Source: Hydractinia symbiolongicarpus (Eukaryota > Cnidaria > Hydrozoa > Anthoathecata > Hydractiniidae). From it: a stretch of DNA of 64,000 nucleotides. The DNA is taken from the NCBI RefSeq assembly GCF_029227915.1, contig NC_079880.1, positions 8,893,501 through 8,957,500 of the forward strand. Reading direction: 5' to 3'. The translations under genes and the position numbers were made by a program. The stretch's first letter is position 1. Each line of letters starts with the position of its first letter. The notes under the pieces are model-generated. The model saw only the letters and a program-made list of their open reading frames with translations, had not been told where the DNA came from and searched no databases. Shown in pieces: positions 1-12,132 of the stretch.

Positions 1-929
1 TTAGAAGCCATTTTTAAAATGACCGTGTACTATCAGGGTCACGTGATGTACTTTAAAAGATCGAGCGAGTATACTTTGAAGATGGCCGATGGTTTTAAGA
101 TGGTGGAGGAGAATTATTGTTATTATTATTACTATTATTTACCCAGGACAACCTCTTGTTCCCAATGGCACTGTTATCAATGAAGGTGTACTAGTACATC
201 CAAAGTTCCCGTTTGTGTTACGGAAGCACAACATCCGCTCAACTAGACAATCACGTCATGGCATAGTAAAATTTAAATGACAAACTCATTTAATTCTTTA
301 ATTCTCTGGTGTTAGAGTACGTTAAACAGAATTTTTATTTTGTTAAAACTTTACCAACAGTATTGTTTGTGTTTCCATTTGATAAATGCCCAATGTCTTT
401 TCGTGCGCTATAGAACATTTCCGCTGAGAAAAAGTTAAGTTTCGCAAAACACGAAATTCGATTACACAGTATGTTTGTTTGATCCATTTTTTAACATTCC
501 ACTTAAAGGGTGGAGTTTCTTGTAAACTGTCACGTTGTAACACTTTGCTGACGTCTTTAAGACAATAGAAAAATGCCCATTGTTAAACCAATTAAGGCGT
601 TACATTCTTCAAAGGCGTTTTATTTGGAAATCTTTTTTTTTTTCAAATAACTTCCGCGTTCGATAGATCAAAGTAGTTTGCTGCATTACCTTGGCAAAAG
701 CTTCTGCATACTTAATTTTTTTGTATGCAGAAAACACAAATTCATGAAATATAATTTTTTTTAATTATTTTTTTTACGTCAGCACGCCTTATTTGACATT
801 TCGAAACCTGTGTATATATTTACTTTTTTAAACAATGAATTTAACACTGTTAAGTTTTGTTTTTGTTTTCGAAACCGTCTTTAAATATGGCTGCCTGAAC
901 GTATGTTGAAATAACATTGAGAAGTGAAG
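1..929. promoter_or_regulatory. Serpin upstream region, unit 1
   Basis: No convincing gene. A (TTA)n-type microsatellite lies near 113-140. A TATA-like TGTATATATT lies at 811-820, about 110 bases before the serpin ATG. The region recurs almost unchanged before the other three serpins (from 11206, 15565 and 27774), so the copies probably share a promoter. Short open frames in it also recur but show no protein-family resemblance, and they overlap the microsatellite. Confidence 0.4.
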
Positions 930-2174
930 ATGGAAAATTTGATTATTCTCTTCGTGTTTTTTCTAAGCAGCGTGTTTGTAGTGGATGCTGACTACAAACG
1001 GAACTTTCGACAACAAAAAGTTGTTCATTTCTTAAAAAAGCTAGACAGAATGGCGCAGGCGAGAAAGCTTGTAAACGACTTTAACTACAAAATGTTCAAT
1101 CATATTTTAAATACTTCCAATGGGAACGTAGTTTTTTCACCGTATAGCATTTCATCTGCAATGGCGATGGTTCATGAAGGTTCAAAGACAAACACAAGAA
1201 AAGAAATTGAAACGACTTTTGGATGGGGAGGTATTGACGAAAATAAGTTTCATGAACTCGTACAAGAGCTTGTCGAAGAATTTGAAAGTAACAACAGCGA
1301 TGTTTCATTGGCCAATAGAGTTTGGATTGATCAAGAAAATGACGTTATGGAAAGTTACAAAGAAAACCTAAAAACATTTTATAAAGCAGTTCTTGGAACA
1401 GAAGATTTTCAAAAAAATTCTGAAAACGCCCGCCAAAACATTAATAACTGGGTTGCACAGCAAACTGAAAATAACATCAAAGATTTGTTTCCAGATGGTT
1501 CCATTGATTCTACAACAAAACTTGTATTAGCCAATGCTATTTTTTTTAAAGGAAAATGGAAAATACCTTTCGAGAAGGAGCACACCCGGAAAAGTGAATT
1601 TAAACTTGAAGATGGCAAAAATATTGAAGTGGATATGATGTGGAAAAGTGATAAATTTGATTATTTAGCAGAAACAAAATTCCAAGTTGTGAAAATACCT
1701 TACGCCGGAGAAAAGTACAGTATGTTGGTAGCTATCCCACTCAAAATGACAGCGAATAAACTTGCTCAAAGTACTACTCCTGATGTTATACAAAACTGGT
1801 TAAAACGTTTAAAACCTGGGAGATATCCGCAAGATGTAGATGTCTATCTACCCACATTCAAAATACAACATGCCGTAGATCTAAAGAAGGGTTTACAACA
1901 GCTTGGAATAACTGATTTATTTACCTCTGGGAAAGCTGACTTATCTGGCATAAACGGCAAACGTGAGTTGTATTGTTCAGGCGCATATCATAAGGCTTTC
2001 ATAGAAGTCGACGAAGAAGGGACTGTGGCAGGTGGTGCTACCGGTTTTGGAATAACTTTAAAGTCCATGCCACCTCAAATTCGAGCTGATCGTCCTTTTG
2101 TATTTTATATTGTGGATCATAATACAGACGCCATTTTGTTTGCTGGGAAAGTGGCTGATCCAACATCGTCATGA
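930..2174 (+). CDS. Secreted serpin, copy 1 (P1 Lys)
   Basis: Serine (or cysteine) protease inhibitor of the serpin family, 414 residues and intronless. The ATG at 930 opens a hydrophobic signal peptide of about 20 residues ending ...VVDA, so the product should be secreted. A GTG six bases upstream is also in frame but is not a likely start. The serpin core is complete: FSPYSISSAMAMV near residue 70, the breach and hinge EEGTVAGGAT, and the C-terminal signature RPFVFYIVDHNTDAILFAGK. Counting from the hinge Gly as P15 gives P1-P1' = Lys378-Ser, codon 2061-2063, which suggests a trypsin-like target. The hinge has small residues throughout, with Gly at P11/P10 where Ala is usual, so it looks inhibitory. 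It is the first of four near-identical tandem copies. Confidence 0.93.
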   Translation: MENLIILFVFFLSSVFVVDADYKRNFRQQKVVHFLKKLDRMAQARKLVNDFNYKMFNHILNTSNGNVVFSPYSISSAMAMVHEGSKTNTRKEIETTFGWGGIDENKFHELVQELVEEFESNNSDVSLANRVWIDQENDVMESYKENLKTFYKAVLGTEDFQKNSENARQNINNWVAQQTENNIKDLFPDGSIDSTTKLVLANAIFFKGKWKIPFEKEHTRKSEFKLEDGKNIEVDMMWKSDKFDYLAETKFQVVKIPYAGEKYSMLVAIPLKMTANKLAQSTTPDVIQNWLKRLKPGRYPQDVDVYLPTFKIQHAVDLKKGLQQLGITDLFTSGKADLSGINGKRELYCSGAYHKAFIEVDEEGTVAGGATGFGITLKSMPPQIRADRPFVFYIVDHNTDAILFAGKVADPTSS

Positions 2175-3838
2175 AACTGACTTTGAACGTAAGGGTTCGT
2201 TTACATTTGACTGTTTTCGCAAAAGCTAACGAATATTCTTGTTAGCGCCTGTGCGCTTTGACAAAATTAAGAGGTCTTGCCCAAGTTCATGCACTAACAA
2301 AAAAAACTCGTTAGCCTTTTGCGCTATCAACAAAAATGTAGTCGAATAGGAACAACCTTATAAACTAAACTTTTTTTTAAGTAAGAGAGGAAACTACATT
2401 TTTTAACACTCAAACTCTGTCACTCAAACTACATCACCCAAAACCAACAAAGAAAGTAGAAAATTATATCTGCATTTTTAGTTGAAACAACCTCGTCCCC
2501 AGTGTGTTGGATTTCTTATTTTTGAAGGTAAACCAAGGAATATTGTTCCAGTTGCCATCCGCTATTTTGTACGCTATTTGTCGTAGTTCACGATCGCTTA
2601 AACTTTCTAAAAAGAAATAACACCACAGTGCTAAAAAAGTCGAGAAATGCTTAGGAGTAAATGACGAAGTTTCATTAGCCGAAAATATGCCCTCAAACTC
2701 GTCCTCAGGAGTTGTTAGCCTTTATCTAAATATAAAAAGTTTAACTAGTCCTGGGGATGAATTTAATATACCCTGTCAAAAGTTTTTTTTTTTTATGTAG
2801 GTTATAAACAAATGTTTTTAACAATGACTTTAAGCAGGACTATTTCTTAAGACAATGGCAGCGAAAAAGTTGACAAAAAACAAACTGTGCGATGCAAAAA
2901 GTTTACTTACCTTGTTCATTCATATCGTTTTCACTGTCGTTTGACCGTTCACGACTAACATTATCGAGTTCATCACCCTATACAAAATTGGCAGGAATTA
3001 AAATACCACACACTGCAGGTAAGAAATTGGTGCAACGTGGATCATGCTTCAACATGGTTGCAAAGCTTAGAAGTCGTATTTTTAAAATAAAGATCTAGTT
3101 TTCTAGTTCAGAAGACTGCAAAATATTTCAATTTAACAAGTAATAGCCCTTCCAGACACTTACCATCGAATCAAAAAGTCTACCATTTTTAATCGCGACA
3201 GGCGGAGTAGTTTCAGGCGATGGTGTTGAGTGACTCGCGTTGGACTTGCTTTCATAAAACGAACGCATTGCAGAGAGTCTTTCTTCAAGATTTTGGATCT
3301 AAGGTTAAAATATTCTTAATTAAAAGGTCGCAAAAAAAATAACAGTACGCAGCACCGCTACCATTTTAATTTCTGAAACATGGTACAAATATTACCGGTG
3401 TTAGCTCAAAACTTTCGTTGCCAAACTCCCGTAAATAAATGTATGAAAGATTGAACACTGAAACATTAAAAAAAAGGGTAAATTGACAAGACCAGAACAA
3501 AAATTGAACAAACAACTTTGTTCAAAGGCCTTTTTTAGTCTTTTTCGATAATGGGTGGGCGAAAAATAGCACTAAGTACGAGGTGGAAGATAACTCAAGC
3601 AGCAAGAGGTGAATTTGATTTGAAAAATAATTCACTAAAAATAGCGGGGAAATCACGTGACTCACTACTGTGTTTTGCTCGATTAATCTCCTCTCATGGT
3701 CAGATCGTTCTTGTTGTAACTGTAAACTCATCCGATTCAACAAGTTGTTTCTTTCTTCTCTAAAAATATAAAACTTACTTGTAGTACAAACATCTTACTA
3801 GAAAATGAATTGAGCTTTTTACGATTACTAGTCGTTAG

Positions 3839-4020
3839 CCCGTGGAAAAATCCACGGGTTCGCCCGTCTTTTTATACCGTATTGCGTGCGTCTCACTACT
3901 TGCGCAGCTAAGATACCGTTTTGCGTGACGGACAGACGCATACGGATATTTTATTATAAACTAGTCGTTGCCCGTGGAAAAATCCACGGGTTCGCCAGTC
4001 CTTTATATTTACCCGTCACA
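3839..4020. repeat. Short hairpin repeat pair (unit 1)
   Basis: Two copies about 120 bases apart of a motif with the perfect inverted repeat CCCGTGGAAAAATCCACGGG followed by TTCGCC, each preceded by AGTCGTT. The block lies inside an intron of the death-domain gene and recurs at about 20398-20580 and 32629-32810. It looks like the end sequences of a small non-autonomous element. Confidence 0.6.
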
Positions 4021-5627
4021 ACAAAGTGGATAAAAATATATATATTTATTATTCGTATTTCCGTAACATCATTTTCATACTCAGCGGGGTGTCTGCGCAG
4101 AGACAGACAGATGACGGCTATTATTATCGAGATTAGGAGACATCATGAGAAAAATAAAAATTCATGTTATTGGTTTAGGCACGTGCAAAAGCAATCCCAA
4201 ATTTGTATCAAATTTTAGAAGAACGTAGCTAACAAAATCATCAAGATAGCAGTTGGCAAAGTATACTAAACAAAATTCCCTTACCCTGCTCTTTGTTCTT
4301 TCTCTTCTTCAGCGTGCTCGCGCATTTGGTTTTTCTCCTTCTCATAGGCTTCGTCTGATTTCTTTCTCTCAAGTTTGAAATTCTCTTCCATGTTCTTCTT
4401 TTCACCCATAAGTTTTTCGTATGCGTCTCGCAATTTCTCATGCTCCGCCTGGTTAAAAAAAATTAAATTCTAATTAAAATTCTGACATCTAAGTAATAAC
4501 AAAAGAAATCAGTCTATTTAGTAATCACGTTTCCAGACCTACGTTTGTCTCGCTGTCAGATAAAAGAAAGAAAACAGAGGTAGGTAAGAATGAGGTTGTT
4601 TATGGGCTAGCATAGATAATTTTGTAGTACAAATGTTGTTGCCTATTGCGCTACATATACACATTTGTTGATTCTACTGGACGGTTCAACAGATCCAATT
4701 TATATCTAACCCTATTTTCTTTTAATAATAAACTTGAAAAATAGTTAACAGTGTTTAGAATTGAACTAAATCGGGGAAAGGTATAGACTGGAGAATTGAA
4801 AAAACAAAGCACATTGAAGCCATGACTTTGGCCGCTTGGTGTACGAAGAAAAAATGTAACTGTGTGAAAACTTCAAAACAAGAATGGCCGATAATTTACT
4901 TAGGACACATAAAAGATCTTATAAAAAGAATGGCAGACACGAACTAACGTGTTTAGTGAGTAGATAAGAGGTGACTCAAATTAGAAAACGGAAAATAAAA
5001 TTAAATTTCTACCTGTAACTCGGAGTTTCTGTCGGTGGCTAATCTTAGATATTCTTGAGCCACGTTCAACTCGTTCTTCACTCGCTCATACTCGCGGTGA
5101 TTCTCTTTATACTTTTGACTGTATTCGTACTCCTTTTCAGCTGACGAAACGAGCCGATCGAAGTTCTCTTGCTCCATCGCTTTTCGATTTTCAGTCATTT
5201 CTTCCATTTGTTTTTCTAGTTGATTAATCTTGTTTTTAAAGTTTTCTGAAACCTCCACGTTCTTCTCCTTCTGGTTCATGTTAGCTTTTGCGAGAGAACT
5301 GTTTTCTTCGAGTAATATTTCACGCTCCTAATGACAAGACATTTACTCTTTTTAATGTATTATTTTTAATATATGGGGAAATCATAATTTTCAAAAACTT
5401 GGGAACATTTATTTTCAATCGCTTATAGAATTCAGCTTAGCGAACTTTACTTCTTAAACATAAAAGTCTATCTTTTTGGCGCCATAAGCAAAAACGCCTG
5501 TTCCATTCATCTGTGGTTTCACCTATCCACTCAAAATAATAAAACATTATTATGATGGCCAAACTCACTCCCTTGAAACATAGAATTTATGATGGCCTTA
5601 CTTACCTACTTAGGGCTCGTTTTCATT

Positions 5628-5700
5628 TGACTGCATTTTCCGTTATAATAACGTTATAGCAGAAATAAATTCAAATGAAAACAAGACTTTTATGACATAG
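5628..5700. repeat. Imperfect inverted repeat in intron (MITE-like)
   Basis: TCGTTTTCATTTGACTGC on the left matches the reverse complement of TTCAAATGAAAACAAG on the right, around an AT-rich palindromic centre. It lies in the intron between exons 2 and 3 of the coiled-coil gene. Units 3 (about 22190-22260) and 4 (about 34405-34475) carry it too. A related half-sequence, CGTTTACATTTGACTG, sits just after each serpin stop. Confidence 0.45.
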
Positions 5701-6322
5701 AAGTATTTTTATGATGGCCTCACTCACCTACTTAACATGAAACATAAAAGCCTGGTCTCATTTACCTGCTCTAATGATTGAATTTTATTCATTAGCTCCT
5801 TCTTTTCTTCCTCCAAATTACCAATGGCGATTTGTTTGCGACGTAAAATGTTTTTTAAATCCTTGTTTACTTCCACGTTTCCAACATTCTCATCATCCTG
5901 GAAATTTAAAAGTTCGTCTTCTTCAAGCTCGAAACTTTGCATTTTCGTCTGCCATTGAAGTTCTTCTTGTTCAGCCTGTAGTTTATAATTTTCAAACTCC
6001 TCTTCAACTTTAAAAAGTTCAGTCTCAACATTTTCCCGCCGTTTCATTTCTTTTTCTAGTTTGATTGTCAACTCTTCTTTCTCCGCTTCCAGCTCCACTA
6101 ACTCAGCCGTATGTGAACCAAACAGTTCCATAGTTTTTGCTCGTTCATTTTGTTTCAATAATTCTTTATTTTCTTTTTCTAAACTTTCGACACGCGAGTC
6201 CATTTCTTCCATTTCTTCAATATAAGTTTCTAGTTTAATGGCCATGTCGGTGTTTTCTTTTGTTAATTTATTAACACGATCCAGCTTCTCTTTTTCGCGA
6301 ATTTCCTGTCCTCTTCTCAAGG

Positions 6323-7170
6323 CTGAAACAAGATTCATAATGGTTTTCAAAACAAGCCAACAAGAATACAAAAGTCTTTACAAACTGCTGGCCATTTAGC
6401 ATTTTGAATATCATCGGCTGGCTGCCGGCCATACAGACACTGCGTTTCATTTTTAAAAAGTAACTTCTAAAGTTTAAAAAAACTTTCCAGCCATTAATAT
6501 GTGGCATTACACCTATTCTATATTTACTGATAACTTGCACACCTTGTTTAATTGGAGCTTCCCATGCACTTTTTTAAACTAGTTCTCAGGACCCTTGATA
6601 GTCATGGCTAGAATTTTAAAGCGAAGGACGATAATAATGGCAGGTAGGGCTTGTAGGGAGGCAAGAAGCATAGAAAATTTTTTGTCATTCTAGGTCTTGC
6701 GACTCTACATATATAATCCAGCTAATATTTTTTGCTAGCTACAACAGTTTGCACATTTTTGTACATATGCGCATATTCTTTCAGAGACATTATAGGGTAA
6801 AATGGCAATTATGTAATAAAAAAGTTATAACATGTTTTCAAGAACCATATACCGTCCTAATAACATGATTATCTAAACAAACCGCTCTAGCGACAATCTA
6901 GCAACTCTGCTGGCCACATAGCTTTCTTGGTTTTGACTATAAGCTATCCCTTCAAAGAACTTTGCAAAAATGCCAGTGCACAAGGCATGTGTTTGCAGAT
7001 TGTTCTGTTTTTTAAAACAGGTGTAAAATAATAAAAAAATGGATTAAGCATTTGATGTTTTAACTTTCAACCCTAGAAAAGTATTTATTTACTCATTTAC
7101 TCATGCAGCCACGCTTAGTCTGCACAAATTTGCTCTATGTTATATGTAGATTTATAGCTATATATGTTAA
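6323..7170. promoter_or_regulatory. Region between death-domain fragment and ABHD13 (unit 1)
   Basis: This gap separates two divergently read genes and should hold the ABHD13 promoter and 5' UTR. I see no clear TATA box or conserved motif. Homology to unit 4 ends at about 6370; the rest is shared only with unit 3 (about 22943-23740). The breakpoint that replaced the first exon of the coiled-coil gene is therefore at the left edge of this interval. Confidence 0.4.
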
Positions 7171-10100
7171 ATGGATGAATTAATCTCAAATAGAAATTTT
7201 GCATCAGACAAAAAGACTGGCTTTAAATCAATAGAAAAGATTGGCAAAATTGTGCTATTTGTTTTAATAAGATTTTGGAAAGCCTGCAGTATTGCGTTAT
7301 TGTTTCTTTTTTTGCTGTATTGGTTATATGGTGGTATAGTGACATTGTTGTTGTTAATTTGTGCATTTGTTGGTGCATTTTACCATTACCAAGATGCACT
7401 TTCATATTTTCCTGATCAACCAGAGAATTCTCGGATTTTTGTTCAGTCACCAAGGTTTTTAGGCCTACCATACGAAAACTTGCACATCACTACAAAGGAT
7501 GGTGTAGTTTTAAATGCAATATTCTTAAAGCAAGCTGGGGCACGATTAGGTATTGCACCCACCATTATAATGTTTCATGGTAATGCAGGGAATATTGGAC
7601 ATCGTTTAATAAATGCACATGTGTTGTATTCTTACACGGGTAGTAATATTTTTATGTTGGATTATCGAGGCTATGGAAAAAGTGATGGCTCACCAAGCGA
7701 AAAAGGTAGCTATGCTACTATGCTAATTTTTTTCGTATCTGTTTGCTGCTTTAGAGTTGAATTTGAAAACTTTACTATTTCAGGTTTTGAACTAGATGCC
7801 GTGGCTTCAATTGAATATCTTTTAAGTCGTTCAGACATTGATCATGAGAAAATAATTTTGCATGGGCGTTCACTTGGAGGAGCTGTAGCGTTTTCACTGT
7901 CTTCTATGGAGCAATACGCAGATATTTTATTTGCTGTTGTTGTGGAAAATACATTTACAAGTATTCCAGATATGTCGAAACATCTCTTCAAATATTTAAA
8001 ACAGTTGCCAAGTTGGTGTTACAAAAATAAAGTAAGTTTGTTTGAAGCTAGTATATTTTGTATCGTTACCCGGAAGGAGTAGTGTAAAGGAGTAGTGTAG
8101 CAGCCACCTAGACACCATATGTTAATTTAGATGCATGACTTTTATTTAGATCTTTACCTTGATAATCTAAGGTTATATTAAATTAAGAGACAATAGCACT
8201 TTTATTTGTTTGTTGTTCTAATTACGTGTTTATGCCGGCAAAGTTATTATATCAATATTTTATTGGGATAAATTTTCGCGGGATTAAAATCTGCGTATTT
8301 TGACCTAATTCCGCGAAATTAAGTCCCTGCGAAAATCTGGAAAGTAGCCATCTGCCATCAGTTTTAATAATTGTCTGATCCGCGATATTTATATAAGAAA
8401 ATTTTCGAAAAATTTCCATGGTCGAAATCTCTTACTTCCTATGTCCCTCCCCGTTTTCCCATAAGAGAAGAAACGGGTAAAAATTATGAGATATTATCTG
8501 TTCTATATTTCAAAATAAACTACCTCTAGTCATCGATATTACAAAAAAACTATCTACTTTTTCACCTGGCTTGACTTTCCCGGCTTTGTGATTTTGATCT
8601 CAAGTAGCGGCATTCAAAACATTGTTCTGATGTCACGATCGCGTTTGTAAATTCACTGTTTTTGGAGATTTTTTGACAATGACAATAGATTTGGCTGTTT
8701 GTCACAAGAGCTAATTTGCCAAAAAATAGTCAAAAATGTCGAAACGCAAAATATTAGAAAATAAATTATCCGCGAAAATAAGTCCCTGCTCCATTTTTGC
8801 GGATGAGCTTAACCACGAAATGTAATATCACAGTAAATTATGTTTTTATTATAGGTCTCCTTTTGAAAAACAGAATTAAATATATATAGTAACTTTACGT
8901 TACTAACTTTTAAGAAGTTGATGTTCATAATGCATCTTTTTTTTGTGTTGTCTGACAATTATATAAATTATACAATGACGTGCTGTATTTACATCTCCAG
9001 ATAACAATCCGAGGCAATAATATTTTTTGTTTCAGTATCCATCAATCGATCGTGTAAAATCAATCACCACTCCGACTCTGTTTTTGTCTGGACTTGCTGA
9101 TCAACTAGTGCCTCCCAAGCACATGTCAAAATTGTATAATGTAAGTCTTGTTGTGTAACGTAGCCAAATTGGAAATGTTTCTGCTATAAGAAGTCTGCAA
9201 GACTAACTACAATAAACTATCATTACATGTATTATATGGTGTTAGTCACTCATTGAAAAATATAAGATTTCCTGTATGTTACGTTAATGTCGGAGACTGG
9301 CGAAAAGAAAATTTCTGCTCTTAAAAAATTGCAAATTGTTGCGATTTTGTGGAATTTTTTGGTTTTCTTTGATGAGACCAGCATCAAAATTGCTAACCAT
9401 TCTCTGATACGCTATTTTTAAATTTGTCGTACAAAATATGTTACTGCGTGCTTTAGCTATCAGGTGCTTATGTTAAACGCATCGAAACATTTGAGACAGG
9501 CACTCATAATGAAACGTGGCAGTGTCATGGGTACACTGACGTCATCAACAGATTTCTAAACGAGGTAAGACCTCTACAATAATTGTATGCCCAGTTAACC
9601 TTTTTTTGGATGAGGTGTGGTGGGTGGAATGTTAGGGTTCTTAAGTTGTTAAAGAGATCAATTCTCGCAGATCCTATGCATGGCTATTTAACACACGAAA
9701 TACGTCCATACACTACCTTTTTATATACTAACAAATTCAGCGCTTCAACGACCAATTATAACAACAATTCACGTTTTTATCCAGCGGATTTTTAGTTTTT
9801 TTAAAAAATCTTTCCTCAGCCTTAATTTTGCATACATATATTAACTTTTCAAACATAGCATGCAGGAGCCTCATTTTACATTTTTAAAAATGAAGCAAGT
9901 GAATTTAGGGTCTTTTGATAATTACGTAACGCTAAATTTGTCATTTTAGAACCACCCAATACCCGTCATGTCTTTATTTAGGACCCTAATAATCACGTCT
10001 CACGGGAAGACAACAACTGCATCTAGTACTACCCACCCCCGTTTATTTACCATCACGCAGCATCACGAAAAATGTGAAACGAACTTCGTTTTATATTTGA

Positions 10101-10288
10101 ATAAAAGGGGGCGGCCCTAATTAAAAATTATTAAAGTAAAAGATCATAGTTCGATTTCGTAATTTTTAGTTTTTGGTAAATTCTTGTTTTAGGTGTACGA
10201 AGCAAGAAAACAAGGTCTTTTTCCCAAACGACGGTATCGAAAATCACACGGTATAAATGAAAATCCCGATGCTGTGATTGATATTTGA
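7171..10288 (+). CDS. ABHD13: ABHD13-type alpha/beta hydrolase, unit 1 (intact, 5 exons)
   Basis: Membrane-anchored serine hydrolase of the ABHD13/Bem46 family; substrate unknown. Exons joined by phase: 7171-7705, 7784-8031, 9036-9140, 9457-9564, 10193-10288, giving 363 residues (the human protein, as I recall it, is about 337). A long hydrophobic N-terminal stretch (residues about 27-70) fits a membrane anchor. Family motifs follow: FHGNAGNIGHR, DYRGYGKS, GRSLGGA with nucleophile Ser208, SGLADQ with Asp283 and GTHNETW with His313, which completes the triad. The first intron is only 78 bases and has no in-frame stop, so retaining it would add 26 residues. An AATAAA at 10333-10338 lies 45 bases after the stop. 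Every exon is in frame, so this copy looks functional. Confidence 0.88.
8260..8830. repeat. MITE-like element in ABHD13 intron 2
   Basis: A GGATAAATTTTCGCGGGA-type end on the left and repeated AATAAGTCCCTGCG / TTATCCGCGAAAATAAGTCC motifs on the right, in partly inverted arrangement, suggest an old non-autonomous element filling most of the intron. The same block is at about 24820-25390 in unit 3. I could not define exact ends. Confidence 0.35.
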
Positions 10289-12132
10289 TGTTTTCATAAC
10301 TGTAATTATTTAACATCATTTTTTCAAGAACTAATAAATAAATGTTTTTTTTTAGTTCTGTGATTTCATGTTAACAACACATTATTCCTGGTTTTACAAA
10401 CTTAGATTAAATATCGTTGTCACCATCGCCGTAACATTCAAACCTAGTGGAGACGTTTAATTTAGTTGCATTTCTAAGACATAAAAAATATTTGCTATGT
10501 ATTGGTGATGATTTCATCACAATCTTTTTCTGAACTTTTCGACCGATTTCTGTAAGAAATTTGTTTTGAGGATGACCCGAGGAGAAAGAACAGTTTAAAA
10601 AAGGTCCTCTAAATCACAATGAAATTGTCTTTAAATCACCTTTTTATTATCTCCATCATATGCAAAGCGCATTGTGCACCTCCGTCACATAAAGGTTTTT
10701 TCAAAAGCATATGAATAGTTGAGAACAGGTTGAGACATGCTTAAAGCTTACTTTAAACAACTTAATCTTAAAACACTCATATAACATTAGTATTTAAGAA
10801 AATATTTCTATTTTTGCCTGATTTGCATTTTTAAGACATTTATAAGATAAAATAAACAAGCTCCTGCGTAAAGCCGCAAACAAAGTAATTTTGACGCCAT
10901 TACATTGCTCGCCGGCAAAGGGGACTCCAGGGGAATTTTTGCGTTTATTAACATAGTGAGTAAAATTTGACATTGGGTTCGTTGCTCCGTCCGAATTTAA
11001 GTCGCTGGAAACATAAACGGATGTATAACGGCTGTAAAACCCTCGCTCGGCCCTTTTACACAACTAGCGCACCCACCAATAACTTGATGACGTCAAAACC
11101 GGATTAAATCCAATTTATGTAATTATCATCTAAAACTTCGATAGGATTATCAGTAATCCTAAAAAATGATCCGATGATATCAAAACATCTTTATTTCCAC
11201 CAATATTAGAAGCCATTTTTAAAATGGCCGTGTACTATCAGGGTCACGTGATGTACTTTAAAAGATCGAGCGAGTATACTTTGAAGATGGCCGATGGTTT
11301 TAAGATGGTGGAGGAGAATTATTGTTATTATTACTACTATTATTTACCCAGGACAACCTCTTGTTTCCAATGGCACTGTTATCAATGAAGGGGTACTAGT
11401 ACATCCAAAGTTCCCGTTTGTGTTACGGAAACACAACATCCGTTCAACTAGACAATCACGTCATGGCATAGTAAAATTTAAATGACAAACTTATTTAATT
11501 CTTTAATTCTCTGGTGTTGGAGTACGTTAAACAGAATTTTTATTTTGTTAAAACTTTACCAACAGTTGATTTGTGTCTCCATTAGATAAATGCCCAATGT
11601 CTTTTCGTGCGCTATAGAACATTTCCGCTGAGAAAAAGTTAAGTTTCGCAAAACACGAAATTCGATTACACAGTATGTTTGTTTGATCCATTTTTTAACA
11701 TTCCACTTAAAGGGTGGAGTTTCTTGTAAACTGTCACGTTGTAACACTTTGCTGACGTCTTTACAGACAATAGAAAAATGCCCATTGTTAAACCAATTAA
11801 GGCGTTACATTCTTCAAAGGCGTTTTATTTGGAAATCTTTTTTTTTTCAAATAACTTCCGCGTTCGATAGATCAAAGTAGTTTGCTGCATTACCTTGGCA
11901 AAAGCTTCTGCATACTTAATTTTTTGTATGCAGAAAACACAAATTCATGAAATAACATTTTTATTTATTATTTTTTTTACGTCAGCACGCCTTATTTGAT
12001 ATTTCGAAACCTGTGTATATATTTACTTTTTTAAACAATGAATTTAACACTGTTAAGTTTTGTTTTTGTTTTCGAAACCGTCTTTAAATATGGCTGCCTG
12101 AACGTATGTTGAAATAACATTGAGAAGTGAAG
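10289..12132. promoter_or_regulatory. Spacer between ABHD13 and serpin copy 2
   Basis: No supported gene. It contains the ABHD13 3' UTR and then the duplicated serpin upstream block from about 11206. A TGACGTCA palindrome (CRE-like) in the context CTTGATGACGTCAAAACC near 11087 recurs in the spacer before copy 3; before copy 4 one base differs. A minus-strand open frame at 10794-11063 recurs in the other spacers but has no recognisable family and is probably not coding. Confidence 0.35.
10333..10338 (+). terminator. Poly(A) signal AATAAA for ABHD13 (unit 1)
   Basis: AATAAATAAA lies 45 bases downstream of the ABHD13 stop codon. The same signal follows the unit 3 copy at 26906-26911. Confidence 0.6.

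Larger units (their letters stand above)
2464..6322 (-). pseudogene. Coiled-coil/death-domain gene, unit 1 (truncated at both ends)
   Basis: Duplicate of the complete gene at 31068-36432. Exons 2 to 7 are present on the minus strand at 5766-6322, 5013-5327, 4285-4448, 3666-3759, 3164-3298 and 2911-2977, with frame and splice sites preserved. The first coding exon is absent: upstream of 6322 homology to unit 4 stops near 6370 and ABHD13 upstream sequence follows. The last exon begins at 2606 with the death-domain start (motif SLSDRELRQIAYKIADGNW), but a deletion junction at 2534/2535 removes the rest. Reading continues into unrelated codons to a stop at 2464. The fragment could still be transcribed from the ABHD13-side promoter region, but as a protein it would lack most of the death-domain fold. 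Pseudogene status is inferred from both truncations. Confidence 0.8.

Noticed and set aside
89-280. Open frame repeated before each serpin (also 11294, 15652, 27863)
   Set aside because: It is conserved only because the whole unit is duplicated; it overlaps a (TTA)n microsatellite and shows no family features.
10794-11063. Minus-strand frame repeated at 15200 and 27411
   Set aside because: Length varies between copies and no family is recognisable; conservation is explained by the duplication.
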